Source of the DNA: Candidatus Bathyarchaeota archaeon
GTDB lineage: Archaea; Thermoproteota; CALKCG01; B24; JAGTQN01
Assembly: GCA_018396395.1 (NCBI GenBank)
Contig: JAGTQN010000099.1
Span: 1-6,043, forward strand
DNA: 6,043 nt
Reading direction: 5' to 3'
Shown in pieces: positions 1 through 5,716 of this stretch. The notes under the pieces are model-generated. The model was not told the origin of the DNA. It saw only the letters and a program-made list of their open reading frames with translations, and did not search any database. Every line of letters begins with the position of its first letter. The first letter of the stretch is position 1. Position numbers and translations under genes: made by a program.

Positions 1-19
1 TTATTTAGAGTGAAAGGGA

Positions 20-38
20 AATAATAAAATAAAATAAA
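20..38 (+). promoter_or_regulatory. TATA-like element upstream of the first gene
   Basis: A run made only of A and T (ataataaaataaaataaa) lies about 22-40 bases before the ATG at 60, after a purine-rich stretch (gtgaaaggga) that could act as a BRE. The spacing suits an archaeal promoter with a short or absent leader. No strong Shine-Dalgarno is visible; only the purine-rich ggcggtaggg touches the ATG. The run is low in complexity, so the exact TATA position cannot be fixed. Confidence 0.42.
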
Positions 39-59
39 GAAAACTGATAGGCGGTAGGG

Positions 60-731
60 ATGGCTGAAGAAGAAAGGGTCAAGAGGCTCGCGGATTTTAA
101 GGCTAGGCTTCAAAGGAGGCTTGAGGAGCTTAGGGAGGAAATGGAAGAGATCCAAGTAGCCCTTGAGTTCGTCGATGAAGCCTTAGCAGAAAGAAGCTTC
201 AGGAGGGTCCAGCCTTCTGAGGCCCAGCCAAGTATAGAGCGCCCCCATGAGGCAGCCATACCTTCGATTCCTACGATTCCTTCACAGCCTTCTATTCCCG
301 AGGCAGCCCCTGAAATAAGCCGAGGCATTACCTTTGATGCCTCAAAATATAAGCAGGCAATTCCTTTAAAAAGCTCTGATGGAACCCTGCTGGCGACAAT
401 GTACATTCAAGAGGATGAGGTTCTCGTAAGAATGCCAGATGGGCCGCGTTTCAGCTCTTCAACCCCACCCTTCCGCCAGTTCCTCCTAAATAGGGTCTTT
501 GAGCCCATGAGGACTAGGGATCAGGAAGCCATAGGAAGGGGCGAAATGCCTCCTGAAAGGGGCTTTTCATACGAGGTTATGGAGACGGATCAAGGGATTC
601 AACAGATAACGATCAGGAATTATGGGGATGAAAGAAGGCTAAGGGAGCTTAGAACCACCTTACGCTGGACCCTTGAAAAGATGTACGAAAAAACTAGGGT
701 TACGGAGCCTTCTACATCGCGGCCCGATTGA
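60..731 (+). CDS. Hypothetical protein: coiled coil, Pro-rich linker, C-terminal domain
   Basis: I do not recognise the family. Three zones are visible in the 223 residues. Residues 1-46 are highly charged (Lys/Arg/Glu) with regularly spaced Leu, Ile and Val, typical of an amphipathic helix or coiled coil. Residues 47-87 form a low-complexity linker rich in Pro, Ser and Ala, with an IPSIPTIPSQPSIP repeat at 67-80. Residues 88-213 look like a compact alpha/beta domain: two beta-like stretches (LATMYIQ and EVLVRMP, about 110-126), a mixed middle, QQITIRNYG (181-189), and a final charged helix (190-212). There is no signal peptide, membrane helix or cysteine, so a soluble cytoplasmic protein is likely. 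The ATG at 60 suits the upstream TATA-like run. It appears to be a single-gene transcript, because 169 bases and a separate promoter precede the next gene. An oligomeric scaffold or adaptor role would fit the shape but is only inference. Confidence 0.8.
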   Translation: MAEEERVKRLADFKARLQRRLEELREEMEEIQVALEFVDEALAERSFRRVQPSEAQPSIERPHEAAIPSIPTIPSQPSIPEAAPEISRGITFDASKYKQAIPLKSSDGTLLATMYIQEDEVLVRMPDGPRFSSSTPPFRQFLLNRVFEPMRTRDQEAIGRGEMPPERGFSYEVMETDQGIQQITIRNYGDERRLRELRTTLRWTLEKMYEKTRVTEPSTSRPD

Positions 732-771
732 TGAGGAAAGGAAGTTTCTTCGAAGAATAAAGGGCGAAATC

Positions 772-788
772 CTTTGATTTTGCTTTTA
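772..788 (+). terminator. T-rich tract after the first gene
   Basis: The stretch cctttgattttgctttta lies about 40 bases after the stop at 731. Clusters of T in the non-template strand are a usual archaeal termination signal. No stable hairpin precedes it, and the T-runs are short and interrupted, so the call is weak. Confidence 0.25.
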
Positions 789-871
789 TGATCGTGAAAG
801 CTTCAGGAACTTTCGTAGTCCTTGCTCATCCATACGGTCTCATACGATACGATACTATAGAAAGGCTAGAA

Positions 872-884
872 ACCCTTTTTTATC
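872..884 (+). promoter_or_regulatory. TATA/BRE-like promoter of the DJ-1-like gene
   Basis: The element acccttttttatc lies 17-29 bases before the ATG at 901, and the purine stretch gaaa just before it resembles a BRE. This distance implies a leaderless or nearly leaderless mRNA, consistent with the lack of any Shine-Dalgarno sequence. The core CCTTTTTATC recurs at 1605-1614, which supports it being a promoter type used in this genome. Confidence 0.5.
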
Positions 885-900
885 CTGACACTTTAATTGC

Positions 901-1413
901 ATGGGGATAATTTTGCGAGTTTCTTCTAAGAAGAGGATCCTTTTCCTTATCGCCCATGAAGGCTTCAATGACCGAGAACTTTTGGATCCTAAGGCGATAT
1001 TGGAGGATAGGGGTATAGAAGTTGACATAGCCAGCACCTTAGCAGGAGAATGCCATGGGATGGGTGGAACGAAGGTCATGGCTCCTTTAGCCATCGATGA
1101 CGTAAAGCCTTATGAATACGATGGCATCGTCATCGTCGGAGGATTAGGGGCTAAGATATACCTATCGGGTAATGCCAAGGTCCATGCCCTTCTAAAATCC
1201 TTTTATAAGGCTGGAAAATTAGTGGCTGCCATAGGGAGGGGACGCCATGCCCTTTCAGAAGTTGGGCTTTTTGGTGAAAACTTTTCCTACGGACCGAAGG
1301 TTGAGATCCGGGGCCATGTCATAGCAGCGCGGCCACCAGCCACTACACCAGGATGGACTTCAAAGGACTTTGGTCGTCTCCTAGCCGATCATCTCATGGC
1401 ACCTTCTGGATAG
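901..1413 (+). CDS. DJ-1/PfpI-fold protein lacking the catalytic Cys and Glu
   Basis: The 170-residue length and pattern match the DJ-1/PfpI superfamily (class I glutamine amidotransferase-like fold). Strand 1 is RILFLIAHEGFNDREL (12-27). It is followed by the helix PKAILEDRGIEVDIAS, by DVKPYEYDGIVIVGG (67-81), and by the elbow strand KLVAAIGRGRHAL (106-118). Family members with protease, glyoxalase or deglycase-type activity carry a nucleophilic Cys in an A-I-C-H-G elbow and a Glu in F-E-D-x-E. Here the elbow reads A-I-G-R-G (Gly112, Arg113) and the Glu position is Asn23, so classical chemistry is not expected. The only Cys is Cys51, in ECHGMGG, elsewhere in the fold. The frame is intact and codon use resembles its neighbours, so this is not a decayed gene. 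A binding, sensor or regulatory role is possible. The ATG at 901 fits the promoter spacing; TTG at 913 is an alternative. It appears monocistronic. Confidence 0.85.
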   Translation: MGIILRVSSKKRILFLIAHEGFNDRELLDPKAILEDRGIEVDIASTLAGECHGMGGTKVMAPLAIDDVKPYEYDGIVIVGGLGAKIYLSGNAKVHALLKSFYKAGKLVAAIGRGRHALSEVGLFGENFSYGPKVEIRGHVIAARPPATTPGWTSKDFGRLLADHLMAPSG

Positions 1414-1602
1414 CATGCAATTCAATCGCTCTACCGATAAAAACGATACGAAGAACTTGGAGCTGGAAAGAATTTTTCTGAGGCATCCTTAAGTTTCAAA
1501 TTTCAATTGGGAATACCGATAAGTCCATATGTCCTATGGAAGGTTTAGGAAGGATCTTCAATTCGAGGATGGAGCTCCCTCATTTTCAAGCCTCCTCTAA
1601 AA

Positions 1603-1614
1603 GACCTTTTTATC
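1603..1614 (+). promoter_or_regulatory. TATA-like element with no gene close behind it
   Basis: The stretch gacctttttatc shares CCTTTTTATC with the element before the DJ-1-like gene at 901. A start would fall near 1630-1640. No protein frame begins there, so it would drive either a long (about 170-base) leader for the ferredoxin-AOR operon or a short RNA ending in the T-rich tract at 1669-1698. This is inference from motif similarity only. Confidence 0.33.
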
Positions 1615-1668
1615 GGAAATACCAAAGCTTTCGCATCGCAAGCTCATTCATATACATCAATCAATCCT

Positions 1669-1698
1669 CATTTTTATTTTTATTCCCATTTCATTTTC
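1669..1698 (+). terminator. T-rich tract, possible terminator
   Basis: Three T-runs (ttttta, tttttatt, then tttcatttt) occur within 30 bases, the usual look of an archaeal intrinsic terminator on the + strand. It could end a short transcript from the element near 1604, or attenuate a long operon leader. No stem-loop precedes it. Confidence 0.32.
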
Positions 1699-1760
1699 CG
1701 CCTTTAAGCCAATCTAGATAAGCCATAGAAGGACAAAGTTCCATGTAGGATTAAGGAGGG

Positions 1761-1796
1761 ATGAAAGGCTTTATTTACGATGCCCTTACTATTTGA
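1761..1796 (+). CDS. Possible 11-codon leader peptide before the ferredoxin gene
   Basis: ATG at 1761 opens an 11-residue frame (MKGFIYDALTI) that stops at 1794-1796, 13 bases before the ferredoxin TTG. The strongest Shine-Dalgarno-like sequence in the region, AAGGAGGG (1753-1760), abuts this ATG. The spacing is too short for ideal initiation, and the frame overlaps a TATA-like element that would lie upstream of any start site serving only the ferredoxin. It can be translated only if transcription begins further upstream, for example near 1635. Chance is quite possible. Confidence 0.15.
   Translation: MKGFIYDALTI
1764..1777 (+). promoter_or_regulatory. TATA/BRE-like promoter of the ferredoxin-AOR operon
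   Basis: The stretch aaaggctttattta has a TATA-like core (tttattta, 1770-1777) after a purine-rich BRE-like segment. A start 22-27 bases downstream falls near 1796-1803, leaving a leader of about 7-14 bases before the TTG at 1810. That leader could just include GTGAT (1800-1804), which can pair with the 3' end of archaeal 16S rRNA. Confidence 0.45.
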
Positions 1797-1809
1797 AGCG
1801 TGATTAGCC

Positions 1810-2304
1810 TTGAGAAACTTCTTAACCATCGATATAGAACGTTGTACGGGCTGTAGACTCTGCGAAATCGCCTGTAGCATAAGCCACTTCAAAACCTTTA
1901 ATCCTGCAAGGTCTAGGATTAAGGTCCTAAGGTTCCATGCTCAAGGAAAGGATGTGCCTCTTGTTTGCCGGCAGTGTGGAAAATGTGCCGCCGAGGAAGC
2001 ATGTCCAAAGGATGCCTTTAAGGCAGATCCTTCTACAGGTGCCATGAAGGTAAACCCTGAGCTATGTGTGGGTTGTAGGCTATGCGTCGATAGGTGCATC
2101 TTCGGAGCAGTCTTCGTGGATCCCGTCGACGATTCCATAGCAGTCTGCGACCTCTGCGGGGGAAAGCCCCTCTGCGTTGAATTTTGCGCCACAGGAGCCA
2201 TCGCGTACGTGCCCTCCCATAGGGTTGGGATCCAAAGAAGCCTCGAAATCGCTGAGGGCTTGGTATCAAGGCTTAAACCTAGGGAATACATCCTTCCGAG
2301 GTGA
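1810..2304 (+). CDS. Polyferredoxin with four [4Fe-4S] sites, AOR electron-transfer subunit
   Basis: This 164-residue cytoplasmic protein belongs to the four-cluster ferredoxin family (relatives of HycB, CooF and DMSO reductase beta subunits). Such proteins pair with some AOR enzymes, for example Aromatoleum AOR and Pyrococcus WOR5, and carry electrons away from the catalytic subunit. Sixteen Cys fall into four groups: C12/15/18/22, C53/56/59/65, C86/89/92/96 and C113/116/122/126. The second group is C-x2-C-x2-C-x5-C, whereas C-x2-C-x4-C-x3-C is usual there. No Tat or Sec signal or membrane helix is visible. The start is TTG at 1810: the frame has a stop at 1801-1803, and no ATG or GTG occurs before the first cluster. 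GTGAT at 1800-1804 may be a weak ribosome binding site. Its TGA overlaps the ATG of the AOR gene by one base (TGATG), so the two are almost certainly co-expressed. The electron acceptor is unknown. Confidence 0.9.
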   Translation: MRNFLTIDIERCTGCRLCEIACSISHFKTFNPARSRIKVLRFHAQGKDVPLVCRQCGKCAAEEACPKDAFKADPSTGAMKVNPELCVGCRLCVDRCIFGAVFVDPVDDSIAVCDLCGGKPLCVEFCATGAIAYVPSHRVGIQRSLEIAEGLVSRLKPREYILPR

Positions 2305-4190
2305 TGCGATTGAAAGGCTATGCCAGCAGGATTCTTTACGTCGATCTATCGAAAGGGTCCATTAGGCAAGAAGCCTTCGATGAAAGCCTTGCCAGGAATT
2401 ATGTTGGAGGGGCTGGCTTTGCGGCCTACCTTCTCTATCGAAGCATAGAGCCCCGCGTCGATGCCTTTGAAGCTGGGAATGCCATTGTTTACGCTACAGG
2501 TCCCTTATCCGGAACGGTTATTCCGGGAAGCTGTAAGTTCTGCATCATGGCTAAGTCTCCCCTCTCTGGCTTCCTAGGGGAGACTTATGCCAGTGGAGAC
2601 TGGGCTCCAGAGCTCAAGTATGCGGGCTTCGATGCCCTTGTCGTCTCGGGAGCTTCCGAAAAGCCCGTCTATCTATGGATCGAGGATGGAAAAGCTGAGA
2701 TAAGGGATGCCTCTAGGTTCTGGGGTCTGAAGACCTATGAGCTTTGGGAGCCCCTATTGAAGGATGTAGGGGATCCCCAGGCAAAGGTCCTAAGCATAGG
2801 ACCTGGGGGCGAGCGCCTAGTTCGATACGCCTCCATCCTGAACTTCAAAAGGGCTGCCGGAAGGACGGGTATAGGCGCCGTCATGGGGTCCAAGAGACTG
2901 AAGGCTATAGTAGTTCGAGGAACGAAGGATGTCGAGGTGGCGGACTTTGATGCTTGCGTTCGCATAGCCAAGGAAGCCCTTAGGCGAATCATCGAAGAGA
3001 AGGCGGGTTTAGGAACGATACAGCATGGTACCACGAACGGACCTATAGGCATAAACGCTAGAGGGCTCTTGGGAACGAGGAATTGGCAGGAGGAAGTCTT
3101 CGAGGGAGCAGAGCTTATCAGTGGATCTGAAATGGTTAGAAGGGGTCTTCGCATAGCCGATAAGGCATGCTTCTCTTGTCCCCTTAGGTGCTCAAAGCTC
3201 CATGCCGTGAGGGATGGTCCCTATTCCGGATATTCAACCGAGGGACCTGAGTACGAATCCCTCTACGCCCTAGGTAGCATCTGCGGGAATTCGAACGTCG
3301 AGAGCCTCATAGCAGCCGACCGTTTATGCGATGAGTATGGCATCGATACCATATCTACGGGCCTGACGATAGCCTTTGCCATGGAACTCTACCAGAGGGG
3401 GATCCTTTCATCCAAGGATCTAGACGGCCTTGAGCTTTCTTGGGGAAATCATGGCGCCGAGATCGAGCTTATAAGAAGGATTGGAGAAAGGAAGGGTATT
3501 GGGGACCTTCTTGCGGAGGGCTCCAAGAGGGCTGCCGAGAAGCTTGGAGGAGAGGCTCCCAAGTATGCCATGCACGTCAAGGGCGTAGAAATTCCTGGGC
3601 ATTCGCCTAGGGGTGTGAAGACCTGCGCCCTAGGATATTCCATATCGCCAAGGGGGGCCATCCATACCGATCCGGCCTCAGCCATGTTCGATTACGACGA
3701 TCCTTATCCTAGGGATCAGTATAGGGGCAAGGGCATTAGGGTCTACAGGGAGCAGCCAGGTAGCGGAAAAACCTTTAGGAACTTCCTCGGTCTTTGCGGT
3801 AACTGCCTAGGATTGGTTGGAGACCCTGGCTGGGGCTTAAAGGCTGTTCAGAGGCTCATGGCCGTCGTTACGGGGCTCAAGTTTAGCGAAGAAGAGCTAA
3901 GCGCCGTTGCTTATCGGACGTATACACTGATGCGATGCTTCAACGTAAGGGAGGGCGCCACGAGGAAGAACGATTGGCTTCCGGAGAGGTTCCTCAAGGA
4001 GCCGATACCTTCAGGTCCCAATAAAGGAGTCATCGTCTCGGAAGAAGGGCTCAAGATGATGATAGACGAATACTATGAAGCGGCAGGCTGGGACCTAGAA
4101 ACGGGGATTCCCAGGGAGGAAACCCTTAAGCTTCTAGGCTTAGGATGGGTAGCCGATGACCTGAAGAAGTATGTTTCCCTACAGCCATAG
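2304..4190 (+). CDS. Aldehyde ferredoxin oxidoreductase family tungsten enzyme, catalytic subunit
   Basis: The AOR family oxidises aldehydes to acids (sometimes in reverse) at a tungsten bis-pterin site, with a nearby [4Fe-4S] cluster. The product is 628 residues from this ATG; residue numbers below count from the GTG at 2301. The N-terminal domain has YASRILYVDLSKG and the glycine-rich RAAGRTGIGAVMGSK (184-198). Cluster ligands are C290, C293 and C297 (CFSCPLRC) plus C499 (GLC). TEGPEYES (313-320) supplies the conserved Glu and RGAIHTD (451-457) the conserved His of the active site. The first pterin motif D-x-x-G-I-D (344-349) is intact. The second, normally D-x-x-G-L-C, reads N494-F-L-G-L-C. 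Length is normal for the family. Start choice is open: GTG 2301, ATG 2304, or TTG 2310, which sits 8 bases after GAGG and would give MKGYASRIL, a typical family start. The partner polyferredoxin lies directly upstream. The aldehyde substrate cannot be told from sequence. Confidence 0.95.
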   Translation: MRLKGYASRILYVDLSKGSIRQEAFDESLARNYVGGAGFAAYLLYRSIEPRVDAFEAGNAIVYATGPLSGTVIPGSCKFCIMAKSPLSGFLGETYASGDWAPELKYAGFDALVVSGASEKPVYLWIEDGKAEIRDASRFWGLKTYELWEPLLKDVGDPQAKVLSIGPGGERLVRYASILNFKRAAGRTGIGAVMGSKRLKAIVVRGTKDVEVADFDACVRIAKEALRRIIEEKAGLGTIQHGTTNGPIGINARGLLGTRNWQEEVFEGAELISGSEMVRRGLRIADKACFSCPLRCSKLHAVRDGPYSGYSTEGPEYESLYALGSICGNSNVESLIAADRLCDEYGIDTISTGLTIAFAMELYQRGILSSKDLDGLELSWGNHGAEIELIRRIGERKGIGDLLAEGSKRAAEKLGGEAPKYAMHVKGVEIPGHSPRGVKTCALGYSISPRGAIHTDPASAMFDYDDPYPRDQYRGKGIRVYREQPGSGKTFRNFLGLCGNCLGLVGDPGWGLKAVQRLMAVVTGLKFSEEELSAVAYRTYTLMRCFNVREGATRKNDWLPERFLKEPIPSGPNKGVIVSEEGLKMMIDEYYEAAGWDLETGIPREETLKLLGLGWVADDLKKYVSLQP

Positions 4191-4325
4191 GTAATGCGTC
4201 CCTTCGGATGGCTTCGAAAGTCTAGCTGCAGGTTCCTTTGGCATTAAGATCTATGGAAACCGAAGGCTCTAGGATCCTCAAGGACCTTTAGCAGGCTTTC
4301 AGCGGTGATGAGCTTTTTGGATGAA

Positions 4326-4355
4326 AGGATAGGATAGGATAGGATAGGATAGGAT
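4326..4355. repeat. Perfect tandem repeat, six copies of AGGAT
   Basis: Six uninterrupted copies of the 5-base unit AGGAT fill 30 bases in the convergent gap between the AOR stop (4190) and the LarA-like stop (4364). The unit is not a multiple of three and lies outside both genes. On the minus strand it reads as a pyrimidine-rich TCCTATCC tract just after the LarA-like stop, where it might help transcription end. Replication slippage is the likely origin, so copy number may vary between strains. Confidence 0.9.
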
Positions 4356-4363
4356 GAAGGGCA

Positions 4364-5716
4364 TTAAGGCTTTTCTCGGACCATTGGAAAGGCCCTTGAG
4401 CTCGATGCCCTAGGTACGACTATGATTTGGGCATCCCTTCCATGGGTTTTTAGGGCTTCATCCAAGGCTTCCTTTGGTCCATGGGCTATGCTACCGAGCC
4501 AAGAGATTTCTTTGGATTCGAAGGCCCTTGAAACAAGAACGATTTGCCTCGAGGCTGCAAGCCTTGAGATGAGATATCCCTTAACGCCAAGCTCTGGATA
4601 GGCTATGTTTCCCCTGATCGTTTCCGACAGTATCTCCTCTGGACGCATTCCTTCCTTAAGCATTTCCAAGAGACTATCATGCCCAGACTCGTCGCCTTTG
4701 TAGTTAAGGTGATGTATTCCCTTGCCGAGACGATAGATTCCCTCGTGACAGGATGCCATAAGGATAACCGTACCCCCGCTCTTAACGACCTGCTCCGCTA
4801 ATACGAGGGTGAAGGCATTTCCTATGATCTGCCAGAGGGTTTCATCCCTTGGACCATAGGCCATAATCAGAATATCGACCTTAGATGCCAAGGGATTCTC
4901 GAAAATCTCCCGTGATGCCCTAGCGCCGAGCCTCTGGGCCTTTATAAAATCACCAGCGACGAAGGCTACAACTTCCCTTCTATCGTTCAGGATGGCGTTA
5001 ACGATAAAGTCCAAGCCAACGCATCGGGCTATATCCTCGGCATCCTCCCTGAAGGGATTTCCCTCAATTTTTCCAATTCTGGAATCCTTTGAAAGGGCTA
5101 GGAGGTGATGCTTCCCTACGGCTTCCCAAGCCGATACTCCAGGCATGATGATTTTCCCCCCGCCGCCATAGCCAGCCCAGGGATGGGGAACGATCCCGCC
5201 TATGCCTATTCTGATATCTGCTTCGGATACATGCCTGTTTACCCATATCGGAGTTCCGAGGCGGGAAACACCTAGGAAGCTCAGGGAATCCTTTTCAAGG
5301 GCGTAATGAACATGGATCTTCAATCGGCTCAAGAGTTCTGATCCAACCTTTGCTTGGACTTGCTCCTTAGTCGGTCTTTCATGGGTTCCCGTTGCCATAA
5401 TAACTTCAATGTCTCCTAACCTTATGCCAGCTTTAGCCAGGCGCTCGATGATTGGAGCCAGCATCCTTGCCGTTGGCGTTCCTGGACGCTCATGATCATC
5501 TATGAGAACTGCGACTTTTTTCCCTTTTGATGCAATCTCGCTTAGCGGAAGAGTGCCTACAGGATTATCTAGGGCTTTGGAAAGGGCACTTTCGAAAGAT
5601 TGATCTTCAAGCCCAGGTATGGATTTCGCTTCTACCAAAGTCTTTAGGTTCCCTGATGGTAATTCGATGCTTAAAGTTCCTTGCCCATAGGGAAGGTTCA
5701 GTATTCCCATTATCAT
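4364..5716 (-). CDS. LarA-family (DUF2088) protein, putative nickel-pincer 2-hydroxyacid racemase/epimerase
   Basis: LarA is a lactate racemase that uses the covalently bound nickel-pincer nucleotide; relatives act on other 2-hydroxyacids. The 450-residue length fits the family. Visible motifs are LIDDHERPGTPT (71-82, equivalent to the Asp and Arg of the DD-x-x-RP motif), ATGTHERP (108-115, His112), and IVPHPWAGYGGGGKIIMPG (175-193, His178 and the cofactor-linking Lys188). KHH (202-204) supplies the Ni-binding His. YGPRDETLWQIIGNAF (287-302) aligns with the substrate-site segment, where Gln296 is kept but the position of LarA Lys298 is Gly299. The frame starts at ATG 5716, with a second in-frame ATG at 5710; no strong Shine-Dalgarno is seen. 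It is cytoplasmic and convergent with the AOR gene, so not in its operon. The cofactor genes larB, larC and larE are absent from this window. Lactate itself may not be the substrate. Confidence 0.92.
   Translation of the reverse strand: MIMGILNLPYGQGTLSIELPSGNLKTLVEAKSIPGLEDQSFESALSKALDNPVGTLPLSEIASKGKKVAVLIDDHERPGTPTARMLAPIIERLAKAGIRLGDIEVIMATGTHERPTKEQVQAKVGSELLSRLKIHVHYALEKDSLSFLGVSRLGTPIWVNRHVSEADIRIGIGGIVPHPWAGYGGGGKIIMPGVSAWEAVGKHHLLALSKDSRIGKIEGNPFREDAEDIARCVGLDFIVNAILNDRREVVAFVAGDFIKAQRLGARASREIFENPLASKVDILIMAYGPRDETLWQIIGNAFTLVLAEQVVKSGGTVILMASCHEGIYRLGKGIHHLNYKGDESGHDSLLEMLKEGMRPEEILSETIRGNIAYPELGVKGYLISRLAASRQIVLVSRAFESKEISWLGSIAHGPKEALDEALKTHGRDAQIIVVPRASSSRAFPMVREKP

Larger units (their letters stand above)
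1414..1809. other. 396-base intergenic region with regulatory-looking elements
   Basis: No convincing protein gene was found here. A 61-codon reading frame at 1536-1721 is rich in Phe and Ser because it crosses T-rich DNA, and I judge it non-coding. The region holds a TATA-like element near 1604 with no gene close behind it, a T-rich tract at 1669-1698, a strong Shine-Dalgarno-like AAGGAGGG at 1753-1760 directly before an 11-codon frame, and a second TATA-like element at 1764-1777 before the ferredoxin gene. On the minus strand, cgtttttatcgg (1449-1438) also resembles the local promoter core. Confidence 0.5.

Noticed and set aside
110..406. 98-codon minus-strand frame under the first gene
   Set aside because: It is antisense to the coiled-coil and linker gene, Ser-rich and low in complexity, and has no promoter or ribosome binding site.
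729..735. TGATGAG at the first gene's stop, as a coupled start
   Set aside because: ATG at 731 opens no meaningful reading frame.
746..757. 12-base perfect palindrome TTCTTCGAAGAA
   Set aside because: About one to two perfect 12-base palindromes are expected by chance in 6 kb, and it is over 100 bases from the next promoter.
1414..1437. GGTAGAGCG on the minus strand, like a tRNA D-arm
   Set aside because: No acceptor stem, anticodon arm or T-arm can be built around it on either side.
1536..1721. 61-codon + strand frame in the gap before the ferredoxin gene
   Set aside because: Its second half is Phe/Ser/Pro-rich because it reads through T-rich DNA; there is no ribosome binding site and no recognisable pattern.
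2735..3154. 139-codon minus-strand frame inside the AOR gene
   Set aside because: It lies entirely within a strongly supported coding region and reads as the Ser/Pro/Arg-rich antisense of conserved AOR motifs.
4305..4311. GTGATGA, a perfect C-box for a C/D guide RNA
   Set aside because: No D or D' box (CTGA) follows at usable spacing; the AGGAT repeat comes next.
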